Below, piece after piece: positions 48,267 through 58,662 of a stretch of 64,000 nucleotides of DNA (position 1 is its first letter; each line of letters opens with the position of its first letter). Both the position numbers and the translations under genes were made by a program. Under the pieces are notes generated by a model. That model did no database searches. It saw only the letters and a list, made by a program, of their open reading frames with translations, and had not been told where the DNA came from. The stretch comes from Chitinophagaceae bacterium. Lineage in GTDB: Bacteria > Bacteroidota > Bacteroidia > Chitinophagales > Chitinophagaceae. The stretch is from assembly GCA_016722465.1 (NCBI GenBank), contig JADKJC010000005.1, forward strand, positions 124,001 to 188,000. Reading direction: 5' to 3'.

Positions 48267-51200
48267 TTACTGCACCCCCTTAACAGATTGCTGCTCCCGG
48301 TATTCATTAGGGGCACAATTGTACCGCTTGCGGAACTCCCTGAAAAAATAAGACTGGTTGTTGAAACCTGTACGGTAGAAAATCTCTGTTACATTCAACT
48401 TTGAAGTGCACAACAGGTTGGCCGCTTCCTTCAGCCGGATGTGTTTTATAAATTCACCCGGTGTCATCCCTGTGAGCGTTTTTAATTTTCGGTACAATTG
48501 CATTTTGCTCATGCTGAGAATTTTCTCCAGGAACAGCGCATTCATTTCAGATTCGCTGAGGTTTTCTTCAATAACCTGTACCAGCTTCACCAGGAATTCT
48601 TTAGCCCCTGCCGGCAGGTCCAACTCTACCAATTTTTCTGTATCCCTGTCGTTGCTGAACAGGTCCAGTAATTTCTGCCGGTACTCCAGTAATTTCCGTA
48701 TCCGTATTTTCAAATGCCCGGTATGAAAAGGCTTGGCGATATAAGCGTCCGCACCCACTTCATATCCTTCCATGTGATGGTCTTCACTGCCACGTGCCGA
48801 TAAGATGATGAAAGGAACCTGGCAGGTAGCAGGTGTATTTTTCATTTTATTGCACAATTCAAGCCCGCTCATGTTGGGCATCATTACATCGCAGATCACC
48901 AGGTCGGGTATGATCTTTTCAATCATGTCCAGAGCCTTTCGCCCATCTTCTGCTTCATACACAATGTATTCCTCCTTTAAAATATCACTTAACAGGAAAC
49001 GGATATCAGGTTCATCTTCCACTATTAAAATATTCTTCCGTTTGGTGTCTTTTAAATTCTCCACAATCGCCTGTTTATTGATCTCCACAGGAGATGAAGG
49101 ATGAACCGGTTCTGAATAAGCAGTGATGGTACGGTATAAATAAGAAGGCTGGTCGCTGATCACATTGCTGTTATCACCTTCAGCATCAGCTGGCTTTTCT
49201 GCTGACAAAGGCAAACAAACTTTAAAACTGATCCTGTCGTTTTCGCTGCTGGCGCTGATGCTGCCATTCAGCAATGTAACCAGTTGCCTTGTAAAGGCAA
49301 GGCCTATACCCGTACCAAACTTTTCACTATCGGCTGAATTGGTATTGGCCACGTAAAACTTTTCAAACAGCCTGTTGAGTTCTCCCTGTGGTAACTGTGT
49401 ACCGGAATTGACGATTGTTATTTCAAGTTGCTTTGTTTGTTTGTTTTCTGCAGCAGCAAAAACCACCTGCTCGTTTTTTCCTGAATGCTTAAACGCATTG
49501 GACAATAAATTGAAGATTATTTTTTCCAGCTTATCCTTATCCACCCATCCAGCGATGTTGTTTGAAATATTCAACTCGTATTCCAGTTTATGCTGCTCAC
49601 TTAGCGGAATGAATGGTTCACCAAGGTTGAGCAGTAATTCTGATACATTCAGGTAACTGAACTGGTTCTTAAAAAACCCGGCTTCCACTTTCCTGAATTC
49701 CAGCAACTGGTGAACAAGATAAGTAAGGCGGGATGCCTGCTGGTGTATCAGCGATAAAAAATAAGGTTTGTCTTTTTGCTCATTGCCGCTGGCTGTTTTG
49801 TGTAAAAAACGTTCTGCACTTCCCATAATGAGTGTGAGCGGCGTTTGCAGTTCATGGGCAATATTGGTAAAAAAGCCCAGCCTGTTCTGGTGGATGGCTT
49901 CTTCTTTCTCACGAAGCAGGTGCTCTACAGCAAGCTGGTGCCTTATTTCCAGTTTGTTCTTACGGTACCGGTAATACACATAGATCATTCCTGATAACAG
50001 TATGGTATAGCCCAGGTAAGCCCAGGCGGTAAGCCAGAAGTACTGTTTAACTTCCAGCGTCAACAACGGCAATTCCTTTGACCATAAACCATCGCCGTTA
50101 CTCCATTTTATTTTTAAAGAATAACTGCCGGGCAGTATGTTGCTATACACAATCTTTCCATTGGTGCCAGCATAATGCCATACTTTATCATAACCTTCCA
50201 GGTAATAGGCGTACTCACATTTTTCTGCATTTAAGAAACTCACTGCCTTGATATCGAGTTCAAAAAAATTGTCTCTCCGGCTGATAGAAAAATAAAGTGG
50301 CCTGGCTGCATCCGCATCCATTACACTAAACCCATTCTCATTGATATTCTTTCCGCCGATCGAAATACCCGACAACAGCAGGTTTGGCTGCCATCCAGAC
50401 TTACGGATGTTTTGAGGAAGAAAATGATTGAATCCGTAAGTGCCACCAAAAAACAGTTTTCCGGAGTAGTCTTTCCAAACAGCCCCATCACAAAATTCAT
50501 TGCTTTGCAGCCCATCCATTTGCTGGTAATAGGAAATTTTCTGATCTGCCTGATTCACTTTTGCCAGCCCTTTATTGGTACTTACCCAAATATGGCCGGC
50601 GCTGTCTTCTTCTATGGAATGAATGGTATTATTAGGTAAGCCATTTCCGGTGGTTAGTTTTTGAAACACCGGTTCTTCTTTGGCGGCATCAGCATTATTG
50701 ATCCAGTTAAGACCATAGCTTGTGCCAATCCATATTCTGTTGCGGCTGTCTTTAAAAAGTGACAACACGTCATTATTAGAAAGGCTGCCTTCATAAGTAA
50801 ATGCCTTGAATGTTTTAAACACCCGGGTTGTTTTGTCCAGTAAACTCAATCCCCCATAGCGGCAACCGATCCATAAATGATCATTGCCGGCATCAGCCAG
50901 TGCATAAATAATATCATTGGCCGGACCGGAATTATTATTGTTATAAGTAAAGCGTTCCAGGAATGCAACAGCCAATTGACCGGCCTTACCCCGGTTGATC
51001 TTAAGATGTATCAAACCAAATCCGCTGGTGCCTAACCACAGTGAATGATCAACATCCTGTTTGATAGCGTATACAGAACCAAATTCAGGATACGCATCAT
51101 GGTCTTTAATAGAAGACCACCTGTTAAACTGTTTTGTTTTCAGGTCATATACACCAATGCCCTTGCCATCTGTGCCGATATAAATCAATTCATCATTGCC

Positions 51201-52409
51201 CTTTTTCAATGCATACACTGAATTATTATCCAGCTCCCCCGGAGCTAAATAATATCTTTTATTGAAGGATTCGATTGTATCAGACCAAAAACCCGGAATG
51301 CAGATAATGCCACTCCCTTTTGTACCCACCCATAAACTTCCATTGGCTTCGCAAAATGCCCTTACTGATTTATTATAGGGCATTCCATTTTCAGAAGTGG
51401 CAACTGTGCCAAAGGATTTTATTTTGGGATAAATTTTAATGATACCATTTCCATCAGTGCCATACCATAAAATATCTTCACTTCCCAATGCCCAGGAAGT
51501 AATTTTGATATCCTGCATCTGTTGCGTTTCCTGTTTCAAAAATGAAGAAGATTTAAAACTGGCATCGTACACATCGTACCCTTTAGATGCCCATGCAAGC
51601 AGGTAGTGCTCTTTGTAAAAAACCAGCGCAGTAATGGTATGCTGCAGCTGCATTATTTTTTTCACGTTCAGTGTACCATTTTGAATACTGAATAGCTGAT
51701 CATCTTCGTTTGTAAAAAAAAGCTGGTGGTTGACATTGAAAAAATTCACGATTTTTTTTTCATCCCGGTAAATCCTGGTACTTTTAAACCGGCCGGCATT
51801 ACCAGCATATACATCCAGTTCGCCTTTTGCATTCAACAACCATAAGCGGTTGGACTCGTCAAAAGCCAATTTGCTGATGTCTGAATGTTGTTTCGGCAGG
51901 CCACAAATTTTGAACGTATCTGCACCTGCATCATAATAACTGAGCCCGGTTTTTTGATTGAAACAATATACTTTCCCTGCTGTATCTACCGCCAGTGCAT
52001 ATTCCTGTTCACTTACCCTACTGCGTTGGAATTGGTTATAGAAATAATTAAAAAATTTCCCTGTTTTTTTTTCATACCTAGATATCCCTTCAATGGTGGT
52101 GATCCAGATATTACCCAGTTTATCTTCTGTTACCTGCTGTATCACATTACTCCCAATACTTTTGAAATCGTTTTCTTTACTGTAATTAAATACATGAAAA
52201 ATATTGCCATCATACATATTCAACCCATCCCAGGTGGCTACCCATAACAAGTTACCGGCATCCTTAAAAATATAGTTGATAGAACTGTTGGAGAGACCAT
52301 TCCTGTTATCGTAGTGCTGAACAAAAAAAGGATCAGAAGGATCGGCAACTGTTTCAGCAGGAACCAATGCCAGCAGGAAAAAACATAGAATACAAAACTT
52401 ATTACGCAT
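48267..52409 (-). CDS. Hybrid two-component regulator (HTCS) of the polysaccharide locus
   Basis: 1380 aa. Signal peptide, then about 14 periplasmic Reg_prop blades (NLLWVATWDGLNMYDGN; DILWYGTDGNGIIKIYP; HIWVSTNKGLAKVN) and a Y_Y_Y domain (YAYYLEGYDKVWHYAGTNG). One membrane helix (AYLGYTILLSGMIYVYY). HisKA 'NIAHELQTPLTLI', HATPase 'NLLSNAFKHSG' and 'FGTGIGLAFTRQL'. Receiver 'PDLVICDVMMPNMSG', then the AraC HTH 'NVTEIFYRTGFNNQSYFFREFRKRY'. It senses an oligosaccharide in the periplasm and activates the SusCD operon. No lesions, despite its length. Confidence 0.96.
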   Translation of the reverse strand: MRNKFCILCFFLLALVPAETVADPSDPFFVQHYDNRNGLSNSSINYIFKDAGNLLWVATWDGLNMYDGNIFHVFNYSKENDFKSIGSNVIQQVTEDKLGNIWITTIEGISRYEKKTGKFFNYFYNQFQRSRVSEQEYALAVDTAGKVYCFNQKTGLSYYDAGADTFKICGLPKQHSDISKLAFDESNRLWLLNAKGELDVYAGNAGRFKSTRIYRDEKKIVNFFNVNHQLFFTNEDDQLFSIQNGTLNVKKIMQLQHTITALVFYKEHYLLAWASKGYDVYDASFKSSSFLKQETQQMQDIKITSWALGSEDILWYGTDGNGIIKIYPKIKSFGTVATSENGMPYNKSVRAFCEANGSLWVGTKGSGIICIPGFWSDTIESFNKRYYLAPGELDNNSVYALKKGNDELIYIGTDGKGIGVYDLKTKQFNRWSSIKDHDAYPEFGSVYAIKQDVDHSLWLGTSGFGLIHLKINRGKAGQLAVAFLERFTYNNNNSGPANDIIYALADAGNDHLWIGCRYGGLSLLDKTTRVFKTFKAFTYEGSLSNNDVLSLFKDSRNRIWIGTSYGLNWINNADAAKEEPVFQKLTTGNGLPNNTIHSIEEDSAGHIWVSTNKGLAKVNQADQKISYYQQMDGLQSNEFCDGAVWKDYSGKLFFGGTYGFNHFLPQNIRKSGWQPNLLLSGISIGGKNINENGFSVMDADAARPLYFSISRRDNFFELDIKAVSFLNAEKCEYAYYLEGYDKVWHYAGTNGKIVYSNILPGSYSLKIKWSNGDGLWSKELPLLTLEVKQYFWLTAWAYLGYTILLSGMIYVYYRYRKNKLEIRHQLAVEHLLREKEEAIHQNRLGFFTNIAHELQTPLTLIMGSAERFLHKTASGNEQKDKPYFLSLIHQQASRLTYLVHQLLEFRKVEAGFFKNQFSYLNVSELLLNLGEPFIPLSEQHKLEYELNISNNIAGWVDKDKLEKIIFNLLSNAFKHSGKNEQVVFAAAENKQTKQLEITIVNSGTQLPQGELNRLFEKFYVANTNSADSEKFGTGIGLAFTRQLVTLLNGSISASSENDRISFKVCLPLSAEKPADAEGDNSNVISDQPSYLYRTITAYSEPVHPSSPVEINKQAIVENLKDTKRKNILIVEDEPDIRFLLSDILKEEYIVYEAEDGRKALDMIEKIIPDLVICDVMMPNMSGLELCNKMKNTPATCQVPFIILSARGSEDHHMEGYEVGADAYIAKPFHTGHLKIRIRKLLEYRQKLLDLFSNDRDTEKLVELDLPAGAKEFLVKLVQVIEENLSESEMNALFLEKILSMSKMQLYRKLKTLTGMTPGEFIKHIRLKEAANLLCTSKLNVTEIFYRTGFNNQSYFFREFRKRYNCAPNEYREQQSVKGVQ

Positions 52410-52732
52410 TTTTTGGGGAATTAAAATTCACTATAGCAGTATTCTCACCCTGGTTTTAGATCCCATCCTACTCCCTCCATTCAATACAACAGATACATAA
52501 ATTTTTTCCAGCGAATCGGTTAACGGTAAATTTCAGGAAGCTAAGATGATTGTAAGGTAGGCTATTTAACCAACAGAGACAGCACGAATATTTAACAAAC
52601 GTTCATTGGCAGCTGCACAACAGCACCTCAAAGACATTTCGATCACAACATCCTGCAAGCAGTCTTCGTAGGATCATTTTATCTATATGACCAGGCTCCA
52701 ACTGCTTTACAAAAAATAAACAAGCCGGGCTG
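52410..52732. other. Leader of the HTCS gene and 3' flank of the Ca2+ ATPase
   Basis: 323 bases without ORF. On the minus strand the ATPase ends at 52733 and reads towards the HTCS gene. I see no strong hairpin terminator between them and no clear -7 element. Confidence 0.5.
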
Positions 52733-55309
52733 TTACTTGTTTACCGCTTTTGTTTGTAAGTATTTTCTGCCGGAGAGGAATTTCACCAGCTCTATGCAAA
52801 GCAGGGTAGCAGCAGTAAGCATCAAAATAGTTGACATAGCATCCCAATCCAAAGCACTGGTTTTTAAAATAGTTTGAAAAAATGGCAGGTACAAAATAGC
52901 TAGCTGCAGAATGACTGTGCCTGCAATAGTTGCCCACATGGCTTTACTGGCAGGGCGTTGAGAAGAAAAAATTGAATGATGAAGTGAACGCACAGAAAGT
53001 GCATTACCCAATTGAACAAAACATAATGTAGTAAATACCATGGTTTGCTGTGTTTGTAAATCGTACCCCTGCCGGACTCCCCACCACTGAATAAAAAGGG
53101 ATGCAGCCGCAATGATAATTCCGGTAAATAATATTTTCACTCCCAGTCCGCCAGCAAATAAATTTTCTTCAGGGGGTCGTGGGGGTCTGTTCATAATATC
53201 ATCTTCCGCAGGCTCTGCAACAAGCGCCAGACCAGGCAAGCCGTCTGTTACCAGGTTTATCCAGAGAATATGAATGGGAAGTAAAGGGATGGCAAGCCCT
53301 GCAATGCTTGCTACAAACATCGTTAGTATTTCACCAAGATTACATGACAGCACATACAAAATAAACTTCCGGATATTATCGTAAATCTTCCTGCCCTCTT
53401 TTACGGCTTTAACGATAGTTGTAAAATTATCATCAAGCAAAATCATATCTGCTGCTGCTTTCGATACATCCGTTCCTGTTATTCCCATTGCAATGCCAAT
53501 ATCTGATTGTTTTAAAGAAGGTGCATCATTAACCCCATCGCCCAGCATTGCTACAAACTCTCCGTTGCCCTGTAAAGCTTTTACAATATTTAATTTTTGT
53601 TCAGGGGATACTCTTGCATACACAGCAGTATTTTCCACCAGCTGCCCCAATGCCTCTTTAGACAGACCAGCCAGATCTGCACCGGTTTTTACACCCTGGT
53701 GACCGGCTTCTATCATACCCAAACTTACTGCAATAGCCGTAGCTGTTAGTGCCTGGTCGCCGGTTATCATTACTGTTTTTATACCGGCCCCTTTGCATTG
53801 CTGAATAGCTGCGATCACCTCTTCCCTTGGTGGGTCTATCATAGCAGCTATCCCTAAAAAATCAATCTCCTTTTCTATGGCAGTGTTTATTTCACCTGGA
53901 TCGGTATCAAATATTTTGTATCCAAAAAACAATACCCTTAAGCCAGCGGCAGCCCATTCTTTGTTCTTGTCAAGCCATCCCGGCACCGCTTCTTTATATT
54001 TCGAAGCCAGTACTTCAACAATCTTTAAAGGAGCGCCTTTCACAAACAATATCCATGTATCACCACACTTATGCAGCGTACTCATCCGCATCCTTTGTGA
54101 ATCAAAGGGCAGTTTTGCAACCAGCGGAAATTCTTTATCAGCCGTTTTTTTTGATAGCGCTTTATCCAACACAAAATCAACCAGGGCAGTTTCTGTAGAG
54201 TCTCCCAATATTCCTTCGTCAGCAAATTTCACTTCGTTACTCAATAACATGGCATGCATCAATAAATGTTCCTTTCCCTGCTCAGCTTGCAATCTTTCCA
54301 CCTTCATCACATTCTGTGTAAGGGTGCCTGTTTTATCACTGCAGATATAGGTTACAGATCCAAGGGTTTCCACAGCCGGCAGCTTTCTTATCAATGCTTT
54401 TTGTTTTACCATGCTGGCAGCGCCCCTGGCCAATGCAATCGTAATTACTGCTGGTAACGCTTCCGGCAATGCCGCCACTGCCAAAGCAAGGGCCGTAAGA
54501 AACATTAAAAAAACTGGCATACCCCGCCACAATCCAACTCCAAAAACCAGGAGGCAGATGACTATAACCACAATGGCCAGTTGCCTGCTGAATACAGCCA
54601 GCCTCTTTTGCAACGGTGTTTTTTGAACCCCTGCTTTTAATAACCCCGCAATCTTTCCCAATTCTGTTTGCATGCCAATGGCCGTTACCACTGCCCTGGC
54701 AGAACCGTTACTCACATGTGTACCTTTAAAAACCATATTTAACTGGTCGCCTGGTACAAGATTGTGTGCATCAATAGCCTCAGTGATTTTTTCAATAGCA
54801 TTACTTTCACCGGTAAGCGATGCTTCATCCGTTTTAAAAGAACTGATATGGATCAACCTTGCATCGGCTGGAACTACATCTCCTGTTACCAACAGGATCA
54901 CATCCCCCGGCACCAGCTTTGCCGCCTCAATTCTGACAGGTTTATTGTTGCGTACTACCAATGCAAATTGCGGTGCCATTTTTTGCAGGAGCCTTACAGA
55001 TTTTTCTGCATTGTATTCCTGTGAATATCCCATCCAGGCATTTCCTGCAATGATGAACAGGATCACATAAGCATCCATGTGTTCACCCGAAACAAATGAA
55101 ATAACTACTGCAATGAGCAGTATAATGATCATCACGTCGGTAAACTGTGCCAGTAGTATCGACCACCTGCTTTTTTGTTTGGTTTCCGTCAGCACATTTT
55201 CTCCAAACTTCCGTTGCAATAAAGCAACAGATTCCTCTTTCAAACCCGAATCGGAAGTGCTGAATTGTGCTGTTATCTGTGCGGTATTTAACTGGTAGTA
55301 GGTTTCCAT
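52733..55309 (-). CDS. P2A-type (SERCA-like) Ca2+-translocating ATPase
   Basis: 858 aa from ATG 55309 (METYYQLN); an upstream GTG would add four residues. Actuator 'TGES', phosphorylation site 'CSDKTGTLTQN' (Asp325), hinge 'MLGDGVNDAPSLKQSDIGIAMG', TM4 'VAALPEALPAVIT' and TM6 'LSCNLGEILTMF ... WINLVTDGLPGLALV', which match SERCA Ca2+-site residues. It exports Ca2+ from the cytoplasm. PEAL instead of PEGL is a mild variation. Single gene, apparently not part of the polysaccharide locus. Confidence 0.93.
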   Translation of the reverse strand: METYYQLNTAQITAQFSTSDSGLKEESVALLQRKFGENVLTETKQKSRWSILLAQFTDVMIIILLIAVVISFVSGEHMDAYVILFIIAGNAWMGYSQEYNAEKSVRLLQKMAPQFALVVRNNKPVRIEAAKLVPGDVILLVTGDVVPADARLIHISSFKTDEASLTGESNAIEKITEAIDAHNLVPGDQLNMVFKGTHVSNGSARAVVTAIGMQTELGKIAGLLKAGVQKTPLQKRLAVFSRQLAIVVIVICLLVFGVGLWRGMPVFLMFLTALALAVAALPEALPAVITIALARGAASMVKQKALIRKLPAVETLGSVTYICSDKTGTLTQNVMKVERLQAEQGKEHLLMHAMLLSNEVKFADEGILGDSTETALVDFVLDKALSKKTADKEFPLVAKLPFDSQRMRMSTLHKCGDTWILFVKGAPLKIVEVLASKYKEAVPGWLDKNKEWAAAGLRVLFFGYKIFDTDPGEINTAIEKEIDFLGIAAMIDPPREEVIAAIQQCKGAGIKTVMITGDQALTATAIAVSLGMIEAGHQGVKTGADLAGLSKEALGQLVENTAVYARVSPEQKLNIVKALQGNGEFVAMLGDGVNDAPSLKQSDIGIAMGITGTDVSKAAADMILLDDNFTTIVKAVKEGRKIYDNIRKFILYVLSCNLGEILTMFVASIAGLAIPLLPIHILWINLVTDGLPGLALVAEPAEDDIMNRPPRPPEENLFAGGLGVKILFTGIIIAAASLFIQWWGVRQGYDLQTQQTMVFTTLCFVQLGNALSVRSLHHSIFSSQRPASKAMWATIAGTVILQLAILYLPFFQTILKTSALDWDAMSTILMLTAATLLCIELVKFLSGRKYLQTKAVNK

Positions 55310-55568
55310 TATTCTGTACACCTGAAAAAGATGCTTTTTTTACAGCTTACAGGTTCAGGTAAAGTTGTTTTTTTTACTCCCTAAACTATTACATAATGCT
55401 TTAAAAGAATTACATCATTCACAGTTTTTAAGAACAAATTAGTACCCAAATACCGGGTTTGTAAGGAATAGGTATACAGTTAATTTCGGTTTGGTGCAAG
55501 TAAGTATGAAGAATAACGGTGTTAATTCATTTTCCCGGGTGGCTGTCCGGCATTTAAAAGGGGATTTA

Positions 55569-55742
55569 TTAATGCATTGCCTCGGCATCGTCTGCTTCGG
55601 CATCCATCTCTTTTGGTTTCCGGCTATCATCCCTATTGATTGTTTGTTCAAAGTCCCGCTCATCTTTCAGGTTCCGCAATATGAGAAATATTACCAGGAT
55701 TGCCAATACAAGGCCAACAAGAATTATTACAGTCCAGTTCAT
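55569..55742 (-). CDS. Small single-pass membrane protein, 57 aa
   Basis: From ATG 55742 (MNWTVIILVGLVLAILVIFL, one membrane helix), followed by a highly charged acidic tail rich in D, E and K ending DDAEAMH. A longer frame to 55781 has a poor start. No family recognised; similar short proteins with an N-terminal helix and acidic tail are common in Bacteroidota. It lies between the Ca2+ ATPase and the histone-like gene. Confidence 0.6.
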   Translation of the reverse strand: MNWTVIILVGLVLAILVIFLILRNLKDERDFEQTINRDDSRKPKEMDAEADDAEAMH

Positions 55743-55894
55743 TCCTAAAAGTTTACAGCAAAATAACGCTGTAAAAAGCATTCCTGTGTTAAATTATTAT
55801 TAGCAGGCATCCTGTTCTGAAAACTTAACATTGCAAAACCATCCGATATATTATTTTTACGTTAATTAATTATTATTAACCAACCAAAAAGAAT

Positions 55895-56185
55895 ATGGCA
55901 ACCAGTACATCCAGCAACAAAAAACAAACTTCAGCAAAAGAAATCCTCAGCAACCAGATTATTTCATTGTTACAGCCTGTAAAAGAAACCCTGAAAAAAG
56001 ATTTAGGAGAAAAGAAGCTTGACAAGCGGATTAAAAAAGCAGCCAGGCTATTAGTGCACGGCATTAAACCAAGGGCTGCGGTAAAAAAGCCAGCGAAGAA
56101 AGCACCAGTTAAAAAAGCAGGCAAAAGGAAAAGCATACCTGTGGCGGTAAAAAAATCACCGGTTGTAAAACCAGCAAAATCATAA
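55895..56185 (+). CDS. Lysine-rich histone H1-like protein
   Basis: 96 aa. Helical N-terminal part (about 15-50; AKEILSNQIISLLQPVKETLKKDLGEKKLDKRI). The C-terminal 45 residues are K/A/P-rich repeats (VKKPAKKAPVKKAGKRK) of the histone H1/Hc1 type. Likely binds DNA non-specifically. It is the second lysine-rich chromatin-type protein in the window, the other being the SWIB protein at 32.5 kb. Confidence 0.75.
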   Translation: MATSTSSNKKQTSAKEILSNQIISLLQPVKETLKKDLGEKKLDKRIKKAARLLVHGIKPRAAVKKPAKKAPVKKAGKRKSIPVAVKKSPVVKPAKS

Positions 56186-56554
56186 ACAAAAACCATTTTT
56201 TTGACATGTCGTTTACCCCTGCTTCATTAGTTTTACCTTTTGCAGCAGGAGTAAACTAAATCAGTTGCAACAACCGCCCTTCATACAGCATCGCAATAAA
56301 TATTACTTTACTGATCTTTATACCACTCCAAACAGCGGCTTCTGCTTTCGTGTACTTTTCATCTGTATCTAACAGAAATAAAATGATAATTTAAAGACAA
56401 CATTTACATAATATAGCCCTGCACAAATATTTCTACTTTTGTACTCTACCAATTAATAAACCGTTACAGGCTATAGTTTGAATACGACTGTAACAATTAA
56501 CCATTATTCCCAGCGACTGCAATATATTATTTAATTTTTCAAGACATTAAGCTT
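56186..56554. other. Intergenic stretch with a large stem-loop
   Basis: No ORF supported. Holds the stem-loop 56211-56256 soon after the histone-like gene, then an AT-rich leader of the T9SS gene that starts at 56555. Confidence 0.5.
56211..56256. repeat. Long stem-loop after the histone-like gene
   Basis: Arms GTTTACCCCTGC and GCAGGAGTAAAC (12 bp, one mismatch) with a 22-base loop. It is 26 bases past the stop of the lysine-rich gene. No U-tract follows, so it may stabilise or attenuate rather than terminate. Confidence 0.4.
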
Positions 56555-57639
56555 ATGAAAAAGTTACTCGCATTTTTCTACTACTTACCTGTATTAAATC
56601 TTATAGCCAGTTGATCGCAGATCCGGCAATTGGCCAGGTAAGCTTTACAAACATTTCCGGCAGCGTGATTCCCGACAGTTTACCGTTGGGTTATGTTGCA
56701 CAATTAAACATTCCCATCAAGAACTTAAGCGTTTCCAATGATATACCTGCCGGAAGCTGTAAAATAAAAATCGGGCTCGGCAGTAAAATAATCCTGGAGC
56801 CAGGCTTTATCCTTAGCCTTGCAAATACCAGCCAGTACTTTGACTGGACAGCAGAATTAAACAGCGGGCAGGTGCAGCTTACGGGTGAACTAAAATTTCC
56901 CCTGCCTGCCAATTTTTATGACACCGCTAAATTTAATATACAAGGTAATATACTGGACTATTCTACTGTTACTACCAACTTCCTCATAACCAATCACAAT
57001 ACACCGGTTATACTTTCTGATAACGACCCTGCCAATAATTCTTCATTCAGGCCCTACAAAATAATACCACCGGTTCCAACTCCGGTAAATTTCAGCAGCG
57101 TACTTGCTGTAAAAAATAATTGTTCAGTTGATGTTTTATTCAGAACAGAAAATGAGATAAATGTTACTCATTTTGATATTGAGATCAGTAAAGACGGCAT
57201 TCACTTCATTAAGACCGGAGCAATTAACGCTGCACAGCTTACCAATTATAAATTCAGTTTTCCAATTACTCCTGCTGTTTCATCACCGGTTTTATACCTC
57301 CGTATAAAATCAGTTGATTTGGATGGCAGTTATAAATACAGCATCACTAAAACGCTGAATGCAGAGTGTAACAGTAAAGGCACTTTAGGTATATATCCAA
57401 ATCCTGTAAAAGGTCTTGAATACATTACGGTGAGGTCATCGGGCGGGTTGTTAAACGGTAAATACCGGGCAACACTGTATGATATTACCGGCCGTTATAT
57501 TTCAGGAAAGGAACTATCACTGGATAACCAGCAGCAATTCGCTTACCCTCTGGGTAATATTTCTTCCGGACAATAGCTGTTGAAAATAATAAACCTGGCT
57601 GATGGACAGCATTCAATATTTGAAATACAAAAATTTTAA
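56555..57639 (+). CDS. Secreted T9SS cargo protein, frameshift in signal peptide and in-frame amber stop
   Basis: ATG 56555 starts a signal peptide (MKKLLAFFYYLPVLNLIAS); one missing base near 56610 shifts into the mature frame (LIADPAIGQVSFTN). The middle carries the shared 'ADPxxG ... PAGSCKIKIGLGSKIILEPGF ... LSDNDPANNSS' module (residues about 20-165). The end is T9SS type A-like (LGIYPNPVKGLEYITV ... GKYRATLYDITGRYI). A TAG at 57574-57576 interrupts 'ISSGQ|LLKIINLADGQHSIFEIQKF'; the frame stays open after it to TAA 57639. Paralogue of the 59-60 kb gene. Confidence 0.7.
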
Positions 57640-57718
57640 ACCCAATAATACTTACATGAAAAAGGTAAGTATGCATACGATATTAAAATAAATTGGCCCC
57701 AGCCTATTCTTAATTTTT

Positions 57719-57754
57719 AAATAGGGTTTCAATATTCGTATTGAAACCCTATTT
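57719..57754. terminator. Strong hairpin terminator after the T9SS gene
   Basis: A perfect 16-bp stem starting AAATAGGGTTTC, with a stable TTCG tetraloop and T-rich ends. Placed 80 bases after the T9SS gene stop. Works for both strands by symmetry. Confidence 0.72.
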
Positions 57755-58134
57755 CAATTTAGTAACAAAGAGAGCCCCCTTCAGCAAGCTTTTATTATCA
57801 GGCATATGTTTTGGCAATTCGATCGCTTCCGCTCACGGCTATAGAAATTTACTGAACACTTTTGAAAACCTGCAATTGCTTATTATACAACTGCCTGTTC
57901 GTCTTGTACTATCTTCACTTACCATGGTGTGATTGCCACTGTTTGAAGCGTCGTTAATGCAGTTGCTGATCTGCCAGAAGAAAAGGAGGAAAGAATATTA
58001 GTGTACCCAATTTTATTCTGAAGGGATTTACTATTGGATATCGCTTATAACTGGAGTAAAGTTATTAAAACCAATGCTGAAAAGATTTTTGCTGAAGATA
58101 GCTCAGCGAAATGCCTTACTGAACTTAAAACCGT
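57755..58134. other. Gene-free stretch
   Basis: Only short frames. A 42-codon open stretch ending at the TGA near 58157 (LDIAYNWSKVIKTNAEKIF...) has protein-like composition and could be a gene remnant, but no start or family can be shown. Confidence 0.4.
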
Positions 58135-58662
58135 TCACGCAAATAAGTTGTGCCTATGAAGTTTGGTGATTTCAGATTCGTTGTAGATAAATCCATCTTT
58201 AATATTGCCCTCTTCTGTTAACCAGTCTCTGTAACCCCAAAAAGTATTAAAATGAGACCGGGCAACTTCAACACTTACCAGCGGGGAGCCGGGTAACCTT
58301 TTTAAAATAGAAAGTGCAGGGGATATCTTTTTTATAATAGCGGTAATTGACAGTTCATTCTCCAGTTGCTGAACAATCCTTGCGATCTCTCTTACATGCA
58401 GAAAGCGGCTTTCTGTTTTTATAATAAACAGTATTTTGTTACGGGTAGGTTCTGCAGGATTATAATGCTGGTATTTCTGAACGAGAGCCTGTATAATATC
58501 CAGGAAATTATTATTGGGTTCACCTGGACAATCAATGAACAGTTCATCACCATTAATAATACTGGAATGCTGATAGGCAACAATAGCATGCTCCACTACT
58601 TTTAATTTCAATATTAATTGCTCCCTCTCCTTCTCAAGCAGTTTTATCAGGGCATTATTCAT
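58135..58662 (-). CDS. Hypothetical protein with possible winged-helix segment, 175 aa
   Basis: An N-terminal coiled coil (LIKLLEKEREQLILKLKVVEH) precedes a middle segment, 'RNKILFIIKTESRFLHVREIARIVQ', that resembles the start of a HARE-HTH or related winged helix. The ending is 'SHFNTFWGYRDWLTEEGNIKDG'. No signal peptide or membrane segment. Not recognised as a named family; the DNA-binding suggestion is weak. It stands alone on the minus strand. Confidence 0.62.
   Translation of the reverse strand: MNNALIKLLEKEREQLILKLKVVEHAIVAYQHSSIINGDELFIDCPGEPNNNFLDIIQALVQKYQHYNPAEPTRNKILFIIKTESRFLHVREIARIVQQLENELSITAIIKKISPALSILKRLPGSPLVSVEVARSHFNTFWGYRDWLTEEGNIKDGFIYNESEITKLHRHNLFA

Noticed and set aside
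48406..51000. Plus-strand frames opposite the HTCS gene
   Set aside because: They are antisense to a fully conserved 1380-aa regulator with all catalytic motifs; mirror frames only.
57741..57932. 63-codon plus-strand ORF after the T9SS gene
   Set aside because: It overlaps a hairpin terminator and has no protein-like features.
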